Below are positions 22,789-32,266 of a DNA stretch of 64,000 bases, in pieces. The notes under the pieces are model-generated. The model was not told the DNA's origin, did not search any database, and worked only from the letters and a program-made list of their open reading frames with translations. A program made the position numbers and the translations under genes. Source of the DNA: Rhynchopus euleeides (Eukaryota; Euglenozoa; Diplonemea; Diplonemida; Diplonemidae); contig OY723292.1 in assembly GCA_963210315.1 (NCBI GenBank), positions 434,001-498,000 of the forward strand, read 5' to 3'. Every line of letters begins with the position of its first letter. Within the stretch, counting starts at the first letter, position 1.

Positions 22789-23204
22789 CGCAAACCGCTC
22801 CCCTTGCGCACAGCCCCAAGGGGCCTAGCCGACTGGCCTCAAGGCAGCCTCAGTGGCACAACACCGTGACGAGCTCGGGGAGAGGGGGTGGGGGGCCGAC
22901 ACCACAACAAGACCCGCGGCCCCCCCTGCGCCGTTGGGTGTGCGTGTCGGGATGAAGGGGGGGGGGGGGGGGGGGAGGGACCTCTGGCACCCGCTGCTGG
23001 GGCGTGTGTAGGGGCGTGGGGCGTCAGCCACCTGCATGCATGGAGGAGAGTGGGTGGGCGCTCTCTGGTTCACACCAGCAGGGAGCCCTGATTCGTTGGT
23101 TCGTTGGTTTGTGACCTGTGCGGGGAATGTGAAACTGCCAGGACTCTTTACGAGAGACCGTCAAACCCCGAGAAAACGCAGGCCGCGAAGGGGCGGACGT
23201 TCAC

Positions 23205-23402
23205 TACCGTGGCCTCCGGCGGCTGGGGGGCTCCGCCCCCCAGACCCCCCTGTGCCGTATGCCTGTCTTTAGTCACCCCAAACCCTTTGTGGTGACATCA
23301 GGGAATGGAATACAGACCACCCTCGGGAGGCAGGATCGTACGCCAGAGGAACAGATGCTCACTACCGTGGCCTCCGGCGGCTGGGGGGCTTCGCCCCCCC
23401 CT
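23205..23402 (+). repeat. GC hairpin repeat pair
   Basis: Two copies (about 23203-23253 and 23353-23402) of the ACTACCGTGGCCTCCGGCGG hairpin module, ~150 bases apart. The second is cut short after its stem. Confidence 0.8.
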
Positions 23403-23514
23403 GTGGAAGGAAAAAGGGAAATACGGCAGAGAGATGGGAGCAGGGGTATTCCTAACTTTCCAGGGTCGGGGGAAAACTGCACGGTGGACTCCCCCACGTC
23501 AGGGTGCACCTTTT

Positions 23515-23660
23515 TGGGATATGGTCCGACCCCCGCGAGTGGGGGTCTGGACCCCCGCTATCGGGGGTCGTCTGGGCACCAAAAATAGCAGGGCAGACTC
23601 CCGCTAGCGGGGGTCCCATACCCCTCTCGCGGGGGTCCAGACCCCCGCCCCAGGGGGTGG
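23515..23660. repeat. Array of GACCCCCGC/GCGGGGGTC stem-loops
   Basis: Six or so tandem inverted units with stems of the type GACCCCCG / CGGGGGTC and loops such as CGAGT, CTAT, CTAG and CTCG. Several adjacent stems can pair with one another. Non-coding. Confidence 0.7.
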
Positions 23661-24138
23661 GAGTCCACCGTGTGGGTCGATGGGGGGGTGATAGGTAAGT
23701 ACAAAGACAACTGCTGTTCTCGACCATGTTCAAAACGTGTGGGTCGATGGGGGGGGGGAGGGGAAGGCGGGGGAGCTGGGCAAACTGCCAATAAGGGGGG
23801 GTAATCTTCTTTCGCGCGCTTCGCGCGAAACGTGCGCTCAGCGAGCGGCTCCATGTTGGCCCGTGTTTTCTCCGCGCCCATTGCCTCTGCATCTTCCTTG
23901 GGGTGCAGGACCTCCCCCATGATTGACGGGGTGAGGGTATACAGCAGGGCAGACGATGACGCAGCATCAACAGGGACTGCACCTTCTGGGACACCCCCTG
24001 AAACAGCTGCGTGTTGAACTCATGAGCGTCACTTCGCACAGTGTTCGTCATGTTCAAAAGACGGCATGACACACAGGAGCCAGTAGGCTGCCTTTCAAAC
24101 GGGGTGCTTGTCCCTGCTGGACAGGCACAGCCTACAGG

Positions 24139-24176
24139 AGGGTCTGGGGGGCGGAGCCCTCCAGCCGCCGGAGGGG
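24139..24176 (-). repeat. GC hairpin repeat, reversed and shortened
   Basis: GGGTCTGGGGGGCGGAGCCC then CCAGCCGCCGGAGG is the reverse complement of the hairpin module, with the outer part replaced. Confidence 0.7.
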
Positions 24177-24640
24177 ATCTCGCTCAGAGATTCATAAGGG
24201 ATCGCTCTCACAGAATAGGCTGGTGTGTCAAAAGACAGAGTCTGACAGTTTCAAGTCCCCGATACCAAAGAAAATCCACCGAGACCAAGAGAAATACACT
24301 AGAACACTAGTTGTTTCAACAGGCAACTCGTAAAGAGAAAAACAAAAAAGGTCAGATCACCGTCCTTCCTCGACCTCACAACTCCCCCCCACGCATCTCG
24401 AGGGCTCTGCAGTGTAAACACGCACGTAAATCTTATGGCAAGTGTCACCTGGAAAGGCGGCACATGATAGGGCCAAACCTGCGGACACACACTAGAATCG
24501 CTTGTTGGCAGACTACAGTGCACACCACACCAGAACACCTTGGTCTTGCCGAAGACTTCGTCAGCTTGGATACTAGGTGCTGCTTCCAGCTGAAACACTC
24601 GCAACTTGCCTTGCACACAGTCCTCTGCCACACTGCGGTG

Positions 24641-27600
24641 CTACGCAGCAGCCACAGCCCCACCAAGCACACTGCATGCAGCGGTAGGCGTCACAGTGTC
24701 GATCCCCGCGCATTGAAAGGGTACAGACACAACGGTCCCAATCCCGATCACAGTCCGCAGACGCCAGGAGGCGGCACAGATGCGGATCCCGTTGCCATCA
24801 CAAACAGCAACACAGGGTGGTACCCCTGGTGTCATAGCTCCGCAGCCCACTGAGGGGGTGTGGCCTTCAAGCTTCTGCAGCTCCTTATCCCAGACACGAA
24901 CGCTGTTGTCGCCAGATCCTGAGATGATCTTCGATCCGTCTGGTGTGACAGTCACGGAGTAGACATAGGAGGTGTGGCCTTCAAGCTTCTGCAGCTCCTT
25001 CCCTGTTGATGTATCCCAGACACGAACGGTCCTGTCATCAGACGCCGAGATGATTTTCGATCCGTCTGATGTGCCAGTAACGGAGTAGACAGAGGAGGTG
25101 TGGCCGTCAAGCTTCTGCAGCTCCTTCCCTGTTGATGTATCCCAGACACGAACGCTGTAGTCCCAAGATCCCGAGATGATCTTCGATCCGTCTGGTGTGA
25201 CAGTCACGGAGCTCACATAGGAGGTGTGGCCTTCAAGCTTCTGCAGCTCCTTCCCTGTTGATGCATCCCAGACACGAACACTCTTGTCACTAGATCCTGA
25301 GACAATCTTCGATCCGTCTGGTGTGACAGTCACGGAGTATACAGAGGAGGTGTGGCCATCCAGCTTCTGCAGCTCCTTCCCTGTTGATGTATCCCAGACT
25401 CGAACGCTGTTGTCGCCAGATCCTGAGATGATCTTCGATCCGTCTGGTGTGACAGTCACGGAGTACACATAGGAGGTGTGGCCATCCAGCTTCTGCAGCT
25501 CCTTCCCTGTTGATGTATCCCAGACACGAACGCTGTTGTCATAAGATCCTGAGATGATATTCGATCCGTCTGGTGTGACAGTCACGGAGTTCACAGAGGA
25601 GGTGTGGCCTTCAAGCTTCTGCAGCTCCTTCCCCGTTGATGTATCCCAGACACGAACGCTTCTGTCATCAGATGCCGAGATGATCTTCGATCCGTCTGGT
25701 GTGAGAGTCACGGAGGAGACAGCATCGGTGTGGCCTTCAAGCTTCTGCAGCTCCTTCCCTGTAGATGTATCCCAGACACGGACGCTTCTGTCATCAGATG
25801 CCGAGATGATTTTCGATCCGTCTGGTGTGAGAGTCACGGAGTTCACATAGGAGGTGTGGCCTTCAAGCTTCTGCAGCTCCTTCCCTGTTGATGCATCCCA
25901 GACACGAACGGTCTTGTCGCCAGATCCCGAGATGATCTTCGATCCGTCTGGTGTGACAGTCACGGAGTTCACATCATCGGCGTGGCCTTCAAGCTTCTGC
26001 AGCTCCTTCCCTGTTGATGTATCCCAGACACGAACGCTCTTGTCGCCAGATCCCGAGATGATCTTCGCACCGTCTGGTGTGACGATCACGGAGTAGACAG
26101 AGGAGGTGTGACCTTCAAGCTTCTGCAGCTCCTTCCCTGTTGATGTGTCCCAGACGCGAATGCTCATGTCGCGAGATCCCGAGATGATCTTCGCTTCGTC
26201 TGATGTGACAGTCACGGAGTTCACAGCGGCGTGGCCTTCAAGCTTCTGCAGCTCCTTCCCTGTTGATGTATCCCAGACACGAACGCTGTTGTCGCTAGAT
26301 CCCGAGATGATCTTCGATCCGTCTGGTGTGAGAGTCACGGAGTTCACAGAGGAGGTGTGGCCTTCAAGCTTCTGCAGCTCCTTCCCTGTTGATGTATCCC
26401 AGACACGAACGCTCTTGTCAGAAGATCCCGAGATGATCTTCGATCCGTTTGGTGTGACAGTCACGGAGTCGACAGCAGAGGTGTGACCCAACAGAGGCGG
26501 GAGCGGGGCACCGAAGGAGGAGCCCTTCCAGTCAGAGCGTGTGAGATTGCCCTCCCAGAGCATTGCGTGCTCCAGCCAGCAGTTGTGGAAGCGGCTCTCC
26601 GTCAGCACAGTCCCACCCAGGCGTGCGTGGCGCAGGTCGCTGTCCTGCACAAGCACACCAGTGAGGTCGCACCTGAACACAAACCGCGTCCGTGCGGCGA
26701 GTGCCATGGCATTCGAAGCAGACGCCAGTGATACCGCGTCGTCACCAGCATCGCGGGTCGCCAGGACCAGCGGCAGCAGCTCGGACACCACCGTTGTGTC
26801 GCGCTCGTCGCCCCCACGTGTGAGCACCGTGTCAGCAAAGTACTGCAGCACATTCGGGGCATCCTTGCTGAAGGCCCTGCGCACTTTGCACCCAAGCGTG
26901 TCGGCCACAGCACCTTTCCGTGCCAGGCGCCGCGCCACAAGGAACTCCCCAAGCGTCTTGTGGCGGAATGCAAACGCGCTGCTGTCGTCGTGGAAGCTCT
27001 CCACACGAAACGGGAGGACCCGGAACGCCTCGTCTGCCCTTGCACGGTCCACCCCGTCCTCCTGCAACAGGCGCGCCCGCTCTGTGCCCAGTGATCCCTG
27101 CCACGTCTGTGCCTGCAGCATCGCGCACGCAATCAGTTCCCCCACCCGCAGCACCTCCTCCGCGCGCGCCGCTCCAGCTGACCCCTGACGCAACCCCACC
27201 TCCACGTGCTTCTGCAGGTACGCCTCGTACACCGCGACATCACTCAGGCACTGATGCACCTGTGCGCTGCACGATGACAGCTCGCGTTGAGCGTAACACG
27301 CCATGTGAAGCAGGAACGGGTTGCGCAGCTGCGACAGCACCGCCACCTCAGCGTCTGCGACTGTGCGTCGAGGAACTGGTTCCGCCGCCAGCTGCTCCAG
27401 CCGTGTTGTGGTCTGATCGGCTGCACGCTGTTGCGCTACCTTCAGCTCCAAGAACCCCGCCTGCTGCGACAGCGCCACAAGCACGTCACGCAGCGGCACT
27501 GACCCCGCAGCATGCGCGCATCTACCTTCCAGCGCCAATATCACCGCCTCGGCTGCAGCCTCCACACACGTGGTGTTTGCGTTTCCCTCTGTAGAATCAC

Positions 27601-30073
27601 CTGTTGTCTTGTCTTTGCCGCTGCTGCCGCTGTCAGCACCAACCAGCACCCACGCCTGCTCCACAATCGCCACCACCAGGGCTCGGTCGCTGGGCACCAC
27701 CGCTGTATCGTCATCAGCTGCACCGCATGTGCCACTCACCGTGCCGGCCAGTTTCCGCTGATCGTCCGCAGTGAAAAATGCGTCCACACGCTGCTGCTCC
27801 GCCTTCGCCACCTGTGCCGCACGCACCTTGCTGATGTACGTCACCGCGTCTGCCTGTGTGAAGGGCTGCATGTACAGCGACCTCGTCCTGTCCCCACAGA
27901 TTTGCGACGGTGTGTGATCCACGCTCTTCAGGTACTCACCGCGCGTCGTCACGATCACGCTGCAGTGCTTCGCACACCACGGGTGCAGCCGCAGCACCCC
28001 TTGCCCGCCACTGGCCTTGTACGCGTCCCCCAAATTCTTCTGCGTCAGCCCCACCTCGTCCAGCGAGTCCAGGATCACCACAACGTCGTACACACTGCTG
28101 AGGTGCTCCAACGCAGCCTCCTCCAGCCCGAACGACTTCTGGATGAACTCGTCGATCCCGGCGTGTGTTGTGAAGGTGGACGCGCCAATCGACGGCAGCG
28201 CCACAAAGACAGGGAACACGGGCTTCTTTCTCTGCCCCGCAACCACCCCTGCATCCTCCTCCTTCTTCTCCTGCAGCAGGTGGCACAGAACCGCAACCGC
28301 CACAGATGTCTTCCCGGTCCCTCCGTCCCCGACCAGGCACAGCGGGTGCCGCCCCGTGCCCCTCGCCCCTTCCCCTTCCCCATCCACCTCCTCCTCCTCC
28401 CCGTGCCCGTCTGCCGCCAGCCACTCGTCCACTTCGTGCAGCAGCATCCTCGTCTCCGACTCCGTCACATGTGTATCGTCCCCGACCCTGCCCTCCACGT
28501 AGCCGTCCAGGAACTCCGCAAAGAGCGACGCCGTGTGCTGCAGCACCTTCCGCACCGCCTCAACCTGGTCCGCCACAGAGTAGTCCCCGGTGCCGTTGTT
28601 GCTGCCTTTCTTCTCGTCATGCGCAGCCACCTCCTGCATCACAATCACGTCGAAGGGCTGCCCCACCATGCGCAGCAGCGTCGGGGACAGCTTCCACTGC
28701 ACCCGGAACTCGATGTTGCTGTCGTACAGCAGCTCCGCCTCCTGCGGGAATACGCTTGCGAACCCCACCTCCGCCGCACCCTGCTTCGCCACAATCACAA
28801 AGAACGTCCCCGCCTTCCCGTACATGAAGTCCTTCGCCACACCCTGCTCCTCCGTCGTCGACGTGAAGGCGTTCCACACCACCGACGTCCCCACCTTGTA
28901 CTGCGCCGACACGTTCACGTTGATCCCGCGGAACACCGTGGTCAGGCTGGGCCGCCGGCTCCGGATCAGCCGCGTCAGCTTTGCGATCAGCGGCTGGAAC
29001 GTCGCAATCACGTGCAGCTGTGCCGGTGCAGGCTCAAGCTCGAACACGCTGCCTGCCGCAGACTCACGCGCTTCCTTCGACAGCCCAATCGTCCGCATCG
29101 CTTGGTTCATCCCGAAGTACAGTGCCGGCCGCATGTACTTTGCTCCGTGGTTCCCCAGCACAGCCACGTCGCTGAAGTTCTTGTGGTACTCCTTGACGAT
29201 GGGTGCACCGTCTGCCTTGCACACGAGATCGCACGTCTCACTGTTGACTTCGTACTCCACGCAGTCGCAGGTGAAAAGGGAGCCTGCGCACAGATGCTCG
29301 AACCAGTCGTCCACCGCCATCCAGTCCTCGATCTCGTCTGGCGTTGCCTCCACACGCTGCAGCACCCGCTGCACAACAAACCGCAGACCCAGCAGCATGC
29401 TGTCCACGTGCTTTGCCCGGTACCCGAGATCCGGCCGCACCGTCAGCAGCTGCACCAGCCACTCCAGCAGCGGTGTCTCGCACCGCGCGTCCTTGCGCGT
29501 GAAGCAGATCTTCCGCCCGTCCACGTGGTTCTCCAGCCGCTCGCTCGTCTTGTCCTTGTTGGTGGGTTTGTCTGTGCGGGGCTCCTGTGGCGGTGGCTGA
29601 GCCTGCGACTGCGGGAGTCCATCCGATGCAGTGTGGGCTGCATCAGCAACAGTGGGAACACGTGCCCTCAAGGACGGCCACTCGTCTGTGAGGAAGTGCC
29701 GCAACCTGCTGACCACCTCCGTCTGCATCTTCCCCACTTGCTCGGCGAGCGCCGCCAGCAGCGCACTGCGTGTGCCGCCATCACGGTGCTGCAGCGCGTA
29801 CCACACCGGTGTGCGCCCCTCCCCGTCCGGAACGCTGGCTGCCCCGCACCCCACCAGAAACTTGACTGCTTCGGCAGCAGCGGGAACCCCCCTGCACCCG
29901 GGCTGCAACACCTCGTGCAGCATCCGCCCGGTGTGTGGGTCAGCTGCGTTCACCTCCGCCTTGTGCTTCTCCAGCAGCTGCCGCCACGTCCCGCCCTCCA
30001 GCGCCTCCTTCACAGCGCGTGTGCTGCCCCACCATCCCCGCCCGTGCTCCTCCACACTCGCACTCGACCCCAT
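24641..30073 (-). CDS. STAND/NLR-like receptor: ankyrin - ADP-ribosyltransferase - NACHT - WD40
   Basis: 1810 residues, no intron. The start at 30073 gives MGSSASVEE, a typical N-myristoylation context (G2, S6). About 28-105: ankyrin-like repeats. About 340-460: ADP-ribosyltransferase with the R-S-ExE residues (FRGI near 379, AFTSTTEE near 406, QEAELLYDS near 445), as in arginine-specific mono-ARTs. NACHT: Walker A GDGGTGKTS near 587, Walker B VVVILDSLDE near 672, TTRGEY near 710. About 1141-1185: pentapeptide-like stretch. About 1192-1738: 13 WD40 repeats of 42 residues, near identical, then a degenerate blade and a ~55-residue tail. By analogy with NLR/STAND proteins, ligand binding by WD40 would release the NACHT switch and activate the N-terminal enzyme. 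Immune or self/non-self role is inferred. Confidence 0.85.
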   Translation of the reverse strand: MGSSASVEEHGRGWWGSTRAVKEALEGGTWRQLLEKHKAEVNAADPHTGRMLHEVLQPGCRGVPAAAEAVKFLVGCGAASVPDGEGRTPVWYALQHRDGGTRSALLAALAEQVGKMQTEVVSRLRHFLTDEWPSLRARVPTVADAAHTASDGLPQSQAQPPPQEPRTDKPTNKDKTSERLENHVDGRKICFTRKDARCETPLLEWLVQLLTVRPDLGYRAKHVDSMLLGLRFVVQRVLQRVEATPDEIEDWMAVDDWFEHLCAGSLFTCDCVEYEVNSETCDLVCKADGAPIVKEYHKNFSDVAVLGNHGAKYMRPALYFGMNQAMRTIGLSKEARESAAGSVFELEPAPAQLHVIATFQPLIAKLTRLIRSRRPSLTTVFRGINVNVSAQYKVGTSVVWNAFTSTTEEQGVAKDFMYGKAGTFFVIVAKQGAAEVGFASVFPQEAELLYDSNIEFRVQWKLSPTLLRMVGQPFDVIVMQEVAAHDEKKGSNNGTGDYSVADQVEAVRKVLQHTASLFAEFLDGYVEGRVGDDTHVTESETRMLLHEVDEWLAADGHGEEEEVDGEGEGARGTGRHPLCLVGDGGTGKTSVAVAVLCHLLQEKKEEDAGVVAGQRKKPVFPVFVALPSIGASTFTTHAGIDEFIQKSFGLEEAALEHLSSVYDVVVILDSLDEVGLTQKNLGDAYKASGGQGVLRLHPWCAKHCSVIVTTRGEYLKSVDHTPSQICGDRTRSLYMQPFTQADAVTYISKVRAAQVAKAEQQRVDAFFTADDQRKLAGTVSGTCGAADDDTAVVPSDRALVVAIVEQAWVLVGADSGSSGKDKTTGDSTEGNANTTCVEAAAEAVILALEGRCAHAAGSVPLRDVLVALSQQAGFLELKVAQQRAADQTTTRLEQLAAEPVPRRTVADAEVAVLSQLRNPFLLHMACYAQRELSSCSAQVHQCLSDVAVYEAYLQKHVEVGLRQGSAGAARAEEVLRVGELIACAMLQAQTWQGSLGTERARLLQEDGVDRARADEAFRVLPFRVESFHDDSSAFAFRHKTLGEFLVARRLARKGAVADTLGCKVRRAFSKDAPNVLQYFADTVLTRGGDERDTTVVSELLPLVLATRDAGDDAVSLASASNAMALAARTRFVFRCDLTGVLVQDSDLRHARLGGTVLTESRFHNCWLEHAMLWEGNLTRSDWKGSSFGAPLPPLLGHTSAVDSVTVTPNGSKIISGSSDKSVRVWDTSTGKELQKLEGHTSSVNSVTLTPDGSKIISGSSDNSVRVWDTSTGKELQKLEGHAAVNSVTVTSDEAKIISGSRDMSIRVWDTSTGKELQKLEGHTSSVYSVIVTPDGAKIISGSGDKSVRVWDTSTGKELQKLEGHADDVNSVTVTPDGSKIISGSGDKTVRVWDASTGKELQKLEGHTSYVNSVTLTPDGSKIISASDDRSVRVWDTSTGKELQKLEGHTDAVSSVTLTPDGSKIISASDDRSVRVWDTSTGKELQKLEGHTSSVNSVTVTPDGSNIISGSYDNSVRVWDTSTGKELQKLDGHTSYVYSVTVTPDGSKIISGSGDNSVRVWDTSTGKELQKLDGHTSSVYSVTVTPDGSKIVSGSSDKSVRVWDASTGKELQKLEGHTSYVSSVTVTPDGSKIISGSWDYSVRVWDTSTGKELQKLDGHTSSVYSVTGTSDGSKIISASDDRTVRVWDTSTGKELQKLEGHTSYVYSVTVTPDGSKIISGSGDNSVRVWDKELQKLEGHTPSVGCGAMTPGVPPCVAVCDGNGIRICAASWRLRTVIGIGTVVSVPFQCAGIDTVTPTAACSVLGGAVAAA
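24867..26500 (-). repeat. Thirteen 126-bp tandem WD40-coding repeats
   Basis: Unit length is 126 bp (one unit 123 bp, where HAAVNSV lacks a residue). Blocks such as TTCTGCAGCTCCTTCCCTG (genomic strand) recur unchanged in nearly every unit. Differences cluster at two places: the residues after GHT (SA, SS, AA, DD, SY, DA, then VD/VN/VY/VS) and the SxDxS turn (SSDKS, SRDMS, SGDNS, SWDYS, SDDRS, SYDNS). The last unit lacks the TSTGKE part (VWDKELQKLEGH). Confidence 0.9.
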
Positions 30074-30632
30074 CCCGCCCACAGATATCTTGCGCTCTGC
30101 ACACACTCTTCGTGCGTTCTGCTTGTGTAAACTGCTCCCGAATATGTGTCTGTGTAATGTGCACTGCCTGCATGTTGTGTGTGTGTGTTTCAGACCAGTT
30201 TTTCGAGGTAACTTGGAGACATGAATCAGGGCTGCACTTTCAAGGATTAGCCACAATCTACGCCCTGGAGGGGGATCTGTTGCGTTCCGACCTGAGCTGT
30301 CACTGAAGAGCCAACTGTCGGCAAACCAGTGCAGCATGCGGTGGGGGGAGCAAGGTGTCTCCAGGTTGGTGCGTGCTTTATCATCATGGGGTCATCATTA
30401 CCACGAAGCGCGCGGAGCCCGCGAGGGAGGTGTGACTCGACGACGCGCTACTGCTTTCGGGAGGCGTCGTCACTCGCCTGCATCTTCATCGTGCGTGGGT
30501 TAAACCCGTTGCTGAGTTACACTCAGGTGTGCTGCCCTAGCACGGTGCGCCGGCGGAGTGGATCTTACCACGTGACACCCGGGTCCGTCATCATGCTTTC
30601 GCACTCGGGGGTCTGCTGCCCATGTGTGTGTG
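30074..30632. other. 5' flank of the NLR-like gene
   Basis: No other gene seen. Minus-strand sequence upstream of the start contains ACATTACACAG (~30150) as a possible acceptor and a CA/GT-rich stretch near 30180. The remainder to 30632 is unique. Confidence 0.4.
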
Positions 30633-30989
30633 TGTGTGGTTACAAAGTTTTAAGGCGGTGTCGCCCTGCACGGGCAGTAGCACCTCCCCTTCAGTATCGC
30701 ACTCCCGAAGGATTCCCCAACACGACGTGATACCGGTTTCGACGCGTACTCTTCGTACCCCTCCCCCCGGCCGCGTCTCTTCAGCGAAGAACCGGGGATA
30801 ATCGGACCAGGGCTAGCTAAACCCTGGTGGTGTCACGGGTGGGGTTGGAGAGGGAGAAAAGGAAGAAATGAAGTTGCGAAAAAGTCAAACACTGACACGT
30901 GAAATCAATAAAAAGGGTGGTATATATCGCCCCCTTGCTGCGACGAAGACACTAAATAGTCAGGCCGCTTCAAGAGTCTTGAGGGCTTG
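30633..30989 (+). repeat. 357-bp structured non-coding unit, intact copy
   Basis: Nearly identical to 31430-32134 once the insertion there is removed. It contains several self-pairing stretches, for example ACCAGGGCTAGCTAAACCCTGGT split as ACCAGGG/CCCTGGT, CCCTGCACGGG, and CTCCCCCCGG with CCGGGG. No open frame. A GT microsatellite adjoins its left end. It could be a structured RNA gene or a SINE-like repeat; neither is shown. Confidence 0.6.
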
Positions 30990-31429
30990 AAGGAAGAAAC
31001 AGGTTGCTGATGAGTCTCAGGAGCAGGCACCTTTTGTCCGCCCACATGACCTTCGCCCGAAGGCGAACCTCGTCCAGCTTGGCTCGATCGCCACAGAGAA
31101 GGGGATCATTCTCCGCTGTGGTGAACATCTTAAAAACCGAGGGTGCAGAGGTGGGGCAGCCCACTGGTGCGACAGCAGGCCGCCCCCGGATAGCTATAAC
31201 TAGTGCATAGGAAGCATACGACGGCACACGCAACAGATGCCGAAGGCACAACGGCGGGTCACTTTTAACCACCAGAGGAGTGGCACTCCCGAGGGGTGGG
31301 GAAGGGGGGGTAGTCACAACACTTTCGAAGGAAGTAAAGGGGCAAATGGGATGTTTTGTGCAAGGTAGAAAGGAAGTCACAACATGAGGCAGGGGGGATT
31401 GCTCATCAGGCCTGGGGGAATAGAGGGTT

Positions 31430-32134
31430 TGTGTGTGGTTATAAAGTTTTAAGGCGGTGTCGCCCTGCACGGGCAGTAGCACCTCCCCTTCAGTATCGCA
31501 CTCCCGAAGGATTCCCCAACACGACGTGACACCGGTTTCGACGCGTACTCTTCGTACCCCTCCCCCCGGCCGCGTCTCTTCAGCGAAGAACCGGGGATAA
31601 TCGGACCAGGGCTAGCTAAACCCTGGTGGTGTCACGGGTGGGGTTGGAGAGGGAGAAAAGGAAGAAATGAAGTTGCGAAAAAGTCAAACACTGACACGTG
31701 AAATCAATAAAAAAGCGGTATACCGTATACGTAAATATTATGGAACGTAAATATTATGGAACGGGCCCATTTTTGGCCGGTCCGTTCCATAATATTTACG
31801 TTCCATAATATTTACAGGGCCAGTTGGGGACTCGGTGGTGAGGACGGCTTGCGTCAGGAATCGCGCGAAAAGTGCACGAGTAGGTCCCGTCAGGGACTCT
31901 GTATGCCGTCCGATCACCTGGTCCAAGTCCCCGAGTCGCAGAAAGCCCTGTAAATATTATGGAACGAAAAAAATCTGGAACGCCAACCCACCAGCGTTCC
32001 AAAATATTTACGTTCCATAATATTTACGTTCCATAATATTTACGTTCCAAAATATTTACGTATACGGTATATCGCCCCCTTGCTGCGACAAAGACACTAA
32101 ATAGTCAGGCCGCTCCAAGAGTCTTGAGGGCTTG
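31430..32134 (+). repeat. 357-bp structured unit, copy interrupted by a MITE
   Basis: Same unit as 30633-30989 with few substitutions (TTATAAAG for TTACAAAG, GACAAAGAC for GACGAAGAC). It is interrupted at GGTATA by the element 31723-32067. Its right end continues into a GT microsatellite. Confidence 0.8.
31723..32067. mobile_element. 345-bp TA-inserting MITE (Tc1/mariner-like)
   Basis: Termini CCGTATACGTAAATATT and AATATTTACGTATACGG are perfect inverted repeats, followed inward by several TAAATATTATGGAACG units on both sides. The intact sister unit reads GGTATATATCGCC; here the site reads GGTATA, element, TATATCGCC, so exactly TA was duplicated (31721-31722, 32068-32069). No coding capacity; it would need a Tc1/mariner-type transposase in trans. 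Confidence 0.85.
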
Positions 32135-32266
32135 TGTGTGTGTGTGTGTGTCCTATGTCTTAAGTGAAACACCAACAGAGCAGGGTGTGGGTATTGGTCT
32201 GGCTGACGCCGAAAAAAAAGCCAAATTTGGGTACTTCCAGGGTCTCGGTAGAACTACGGTCGGAAA

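Larger units (their letters stand above)
22825..24640. other. Intergenic region with hairpin repeats
   Basis: No supported gene. It contains an 18-20 base G-run near 22957-22977, three hairpin-repeat copies (23205, 23355, and 24139 in reverse) and the stem-loop array at 23515-23660. The palindromic TTCGCGCGCTTCGCGCGAA lies near 23810. Confidence 0.6.

Noticed and set aside
27512..30130. 872-codon + strand frame opposite the NLR-like gene
   Set aside because: Antisense shadow of a well-supported coding frame. His/Arg/Leu-rich composition reflects codon bias on the other strand.
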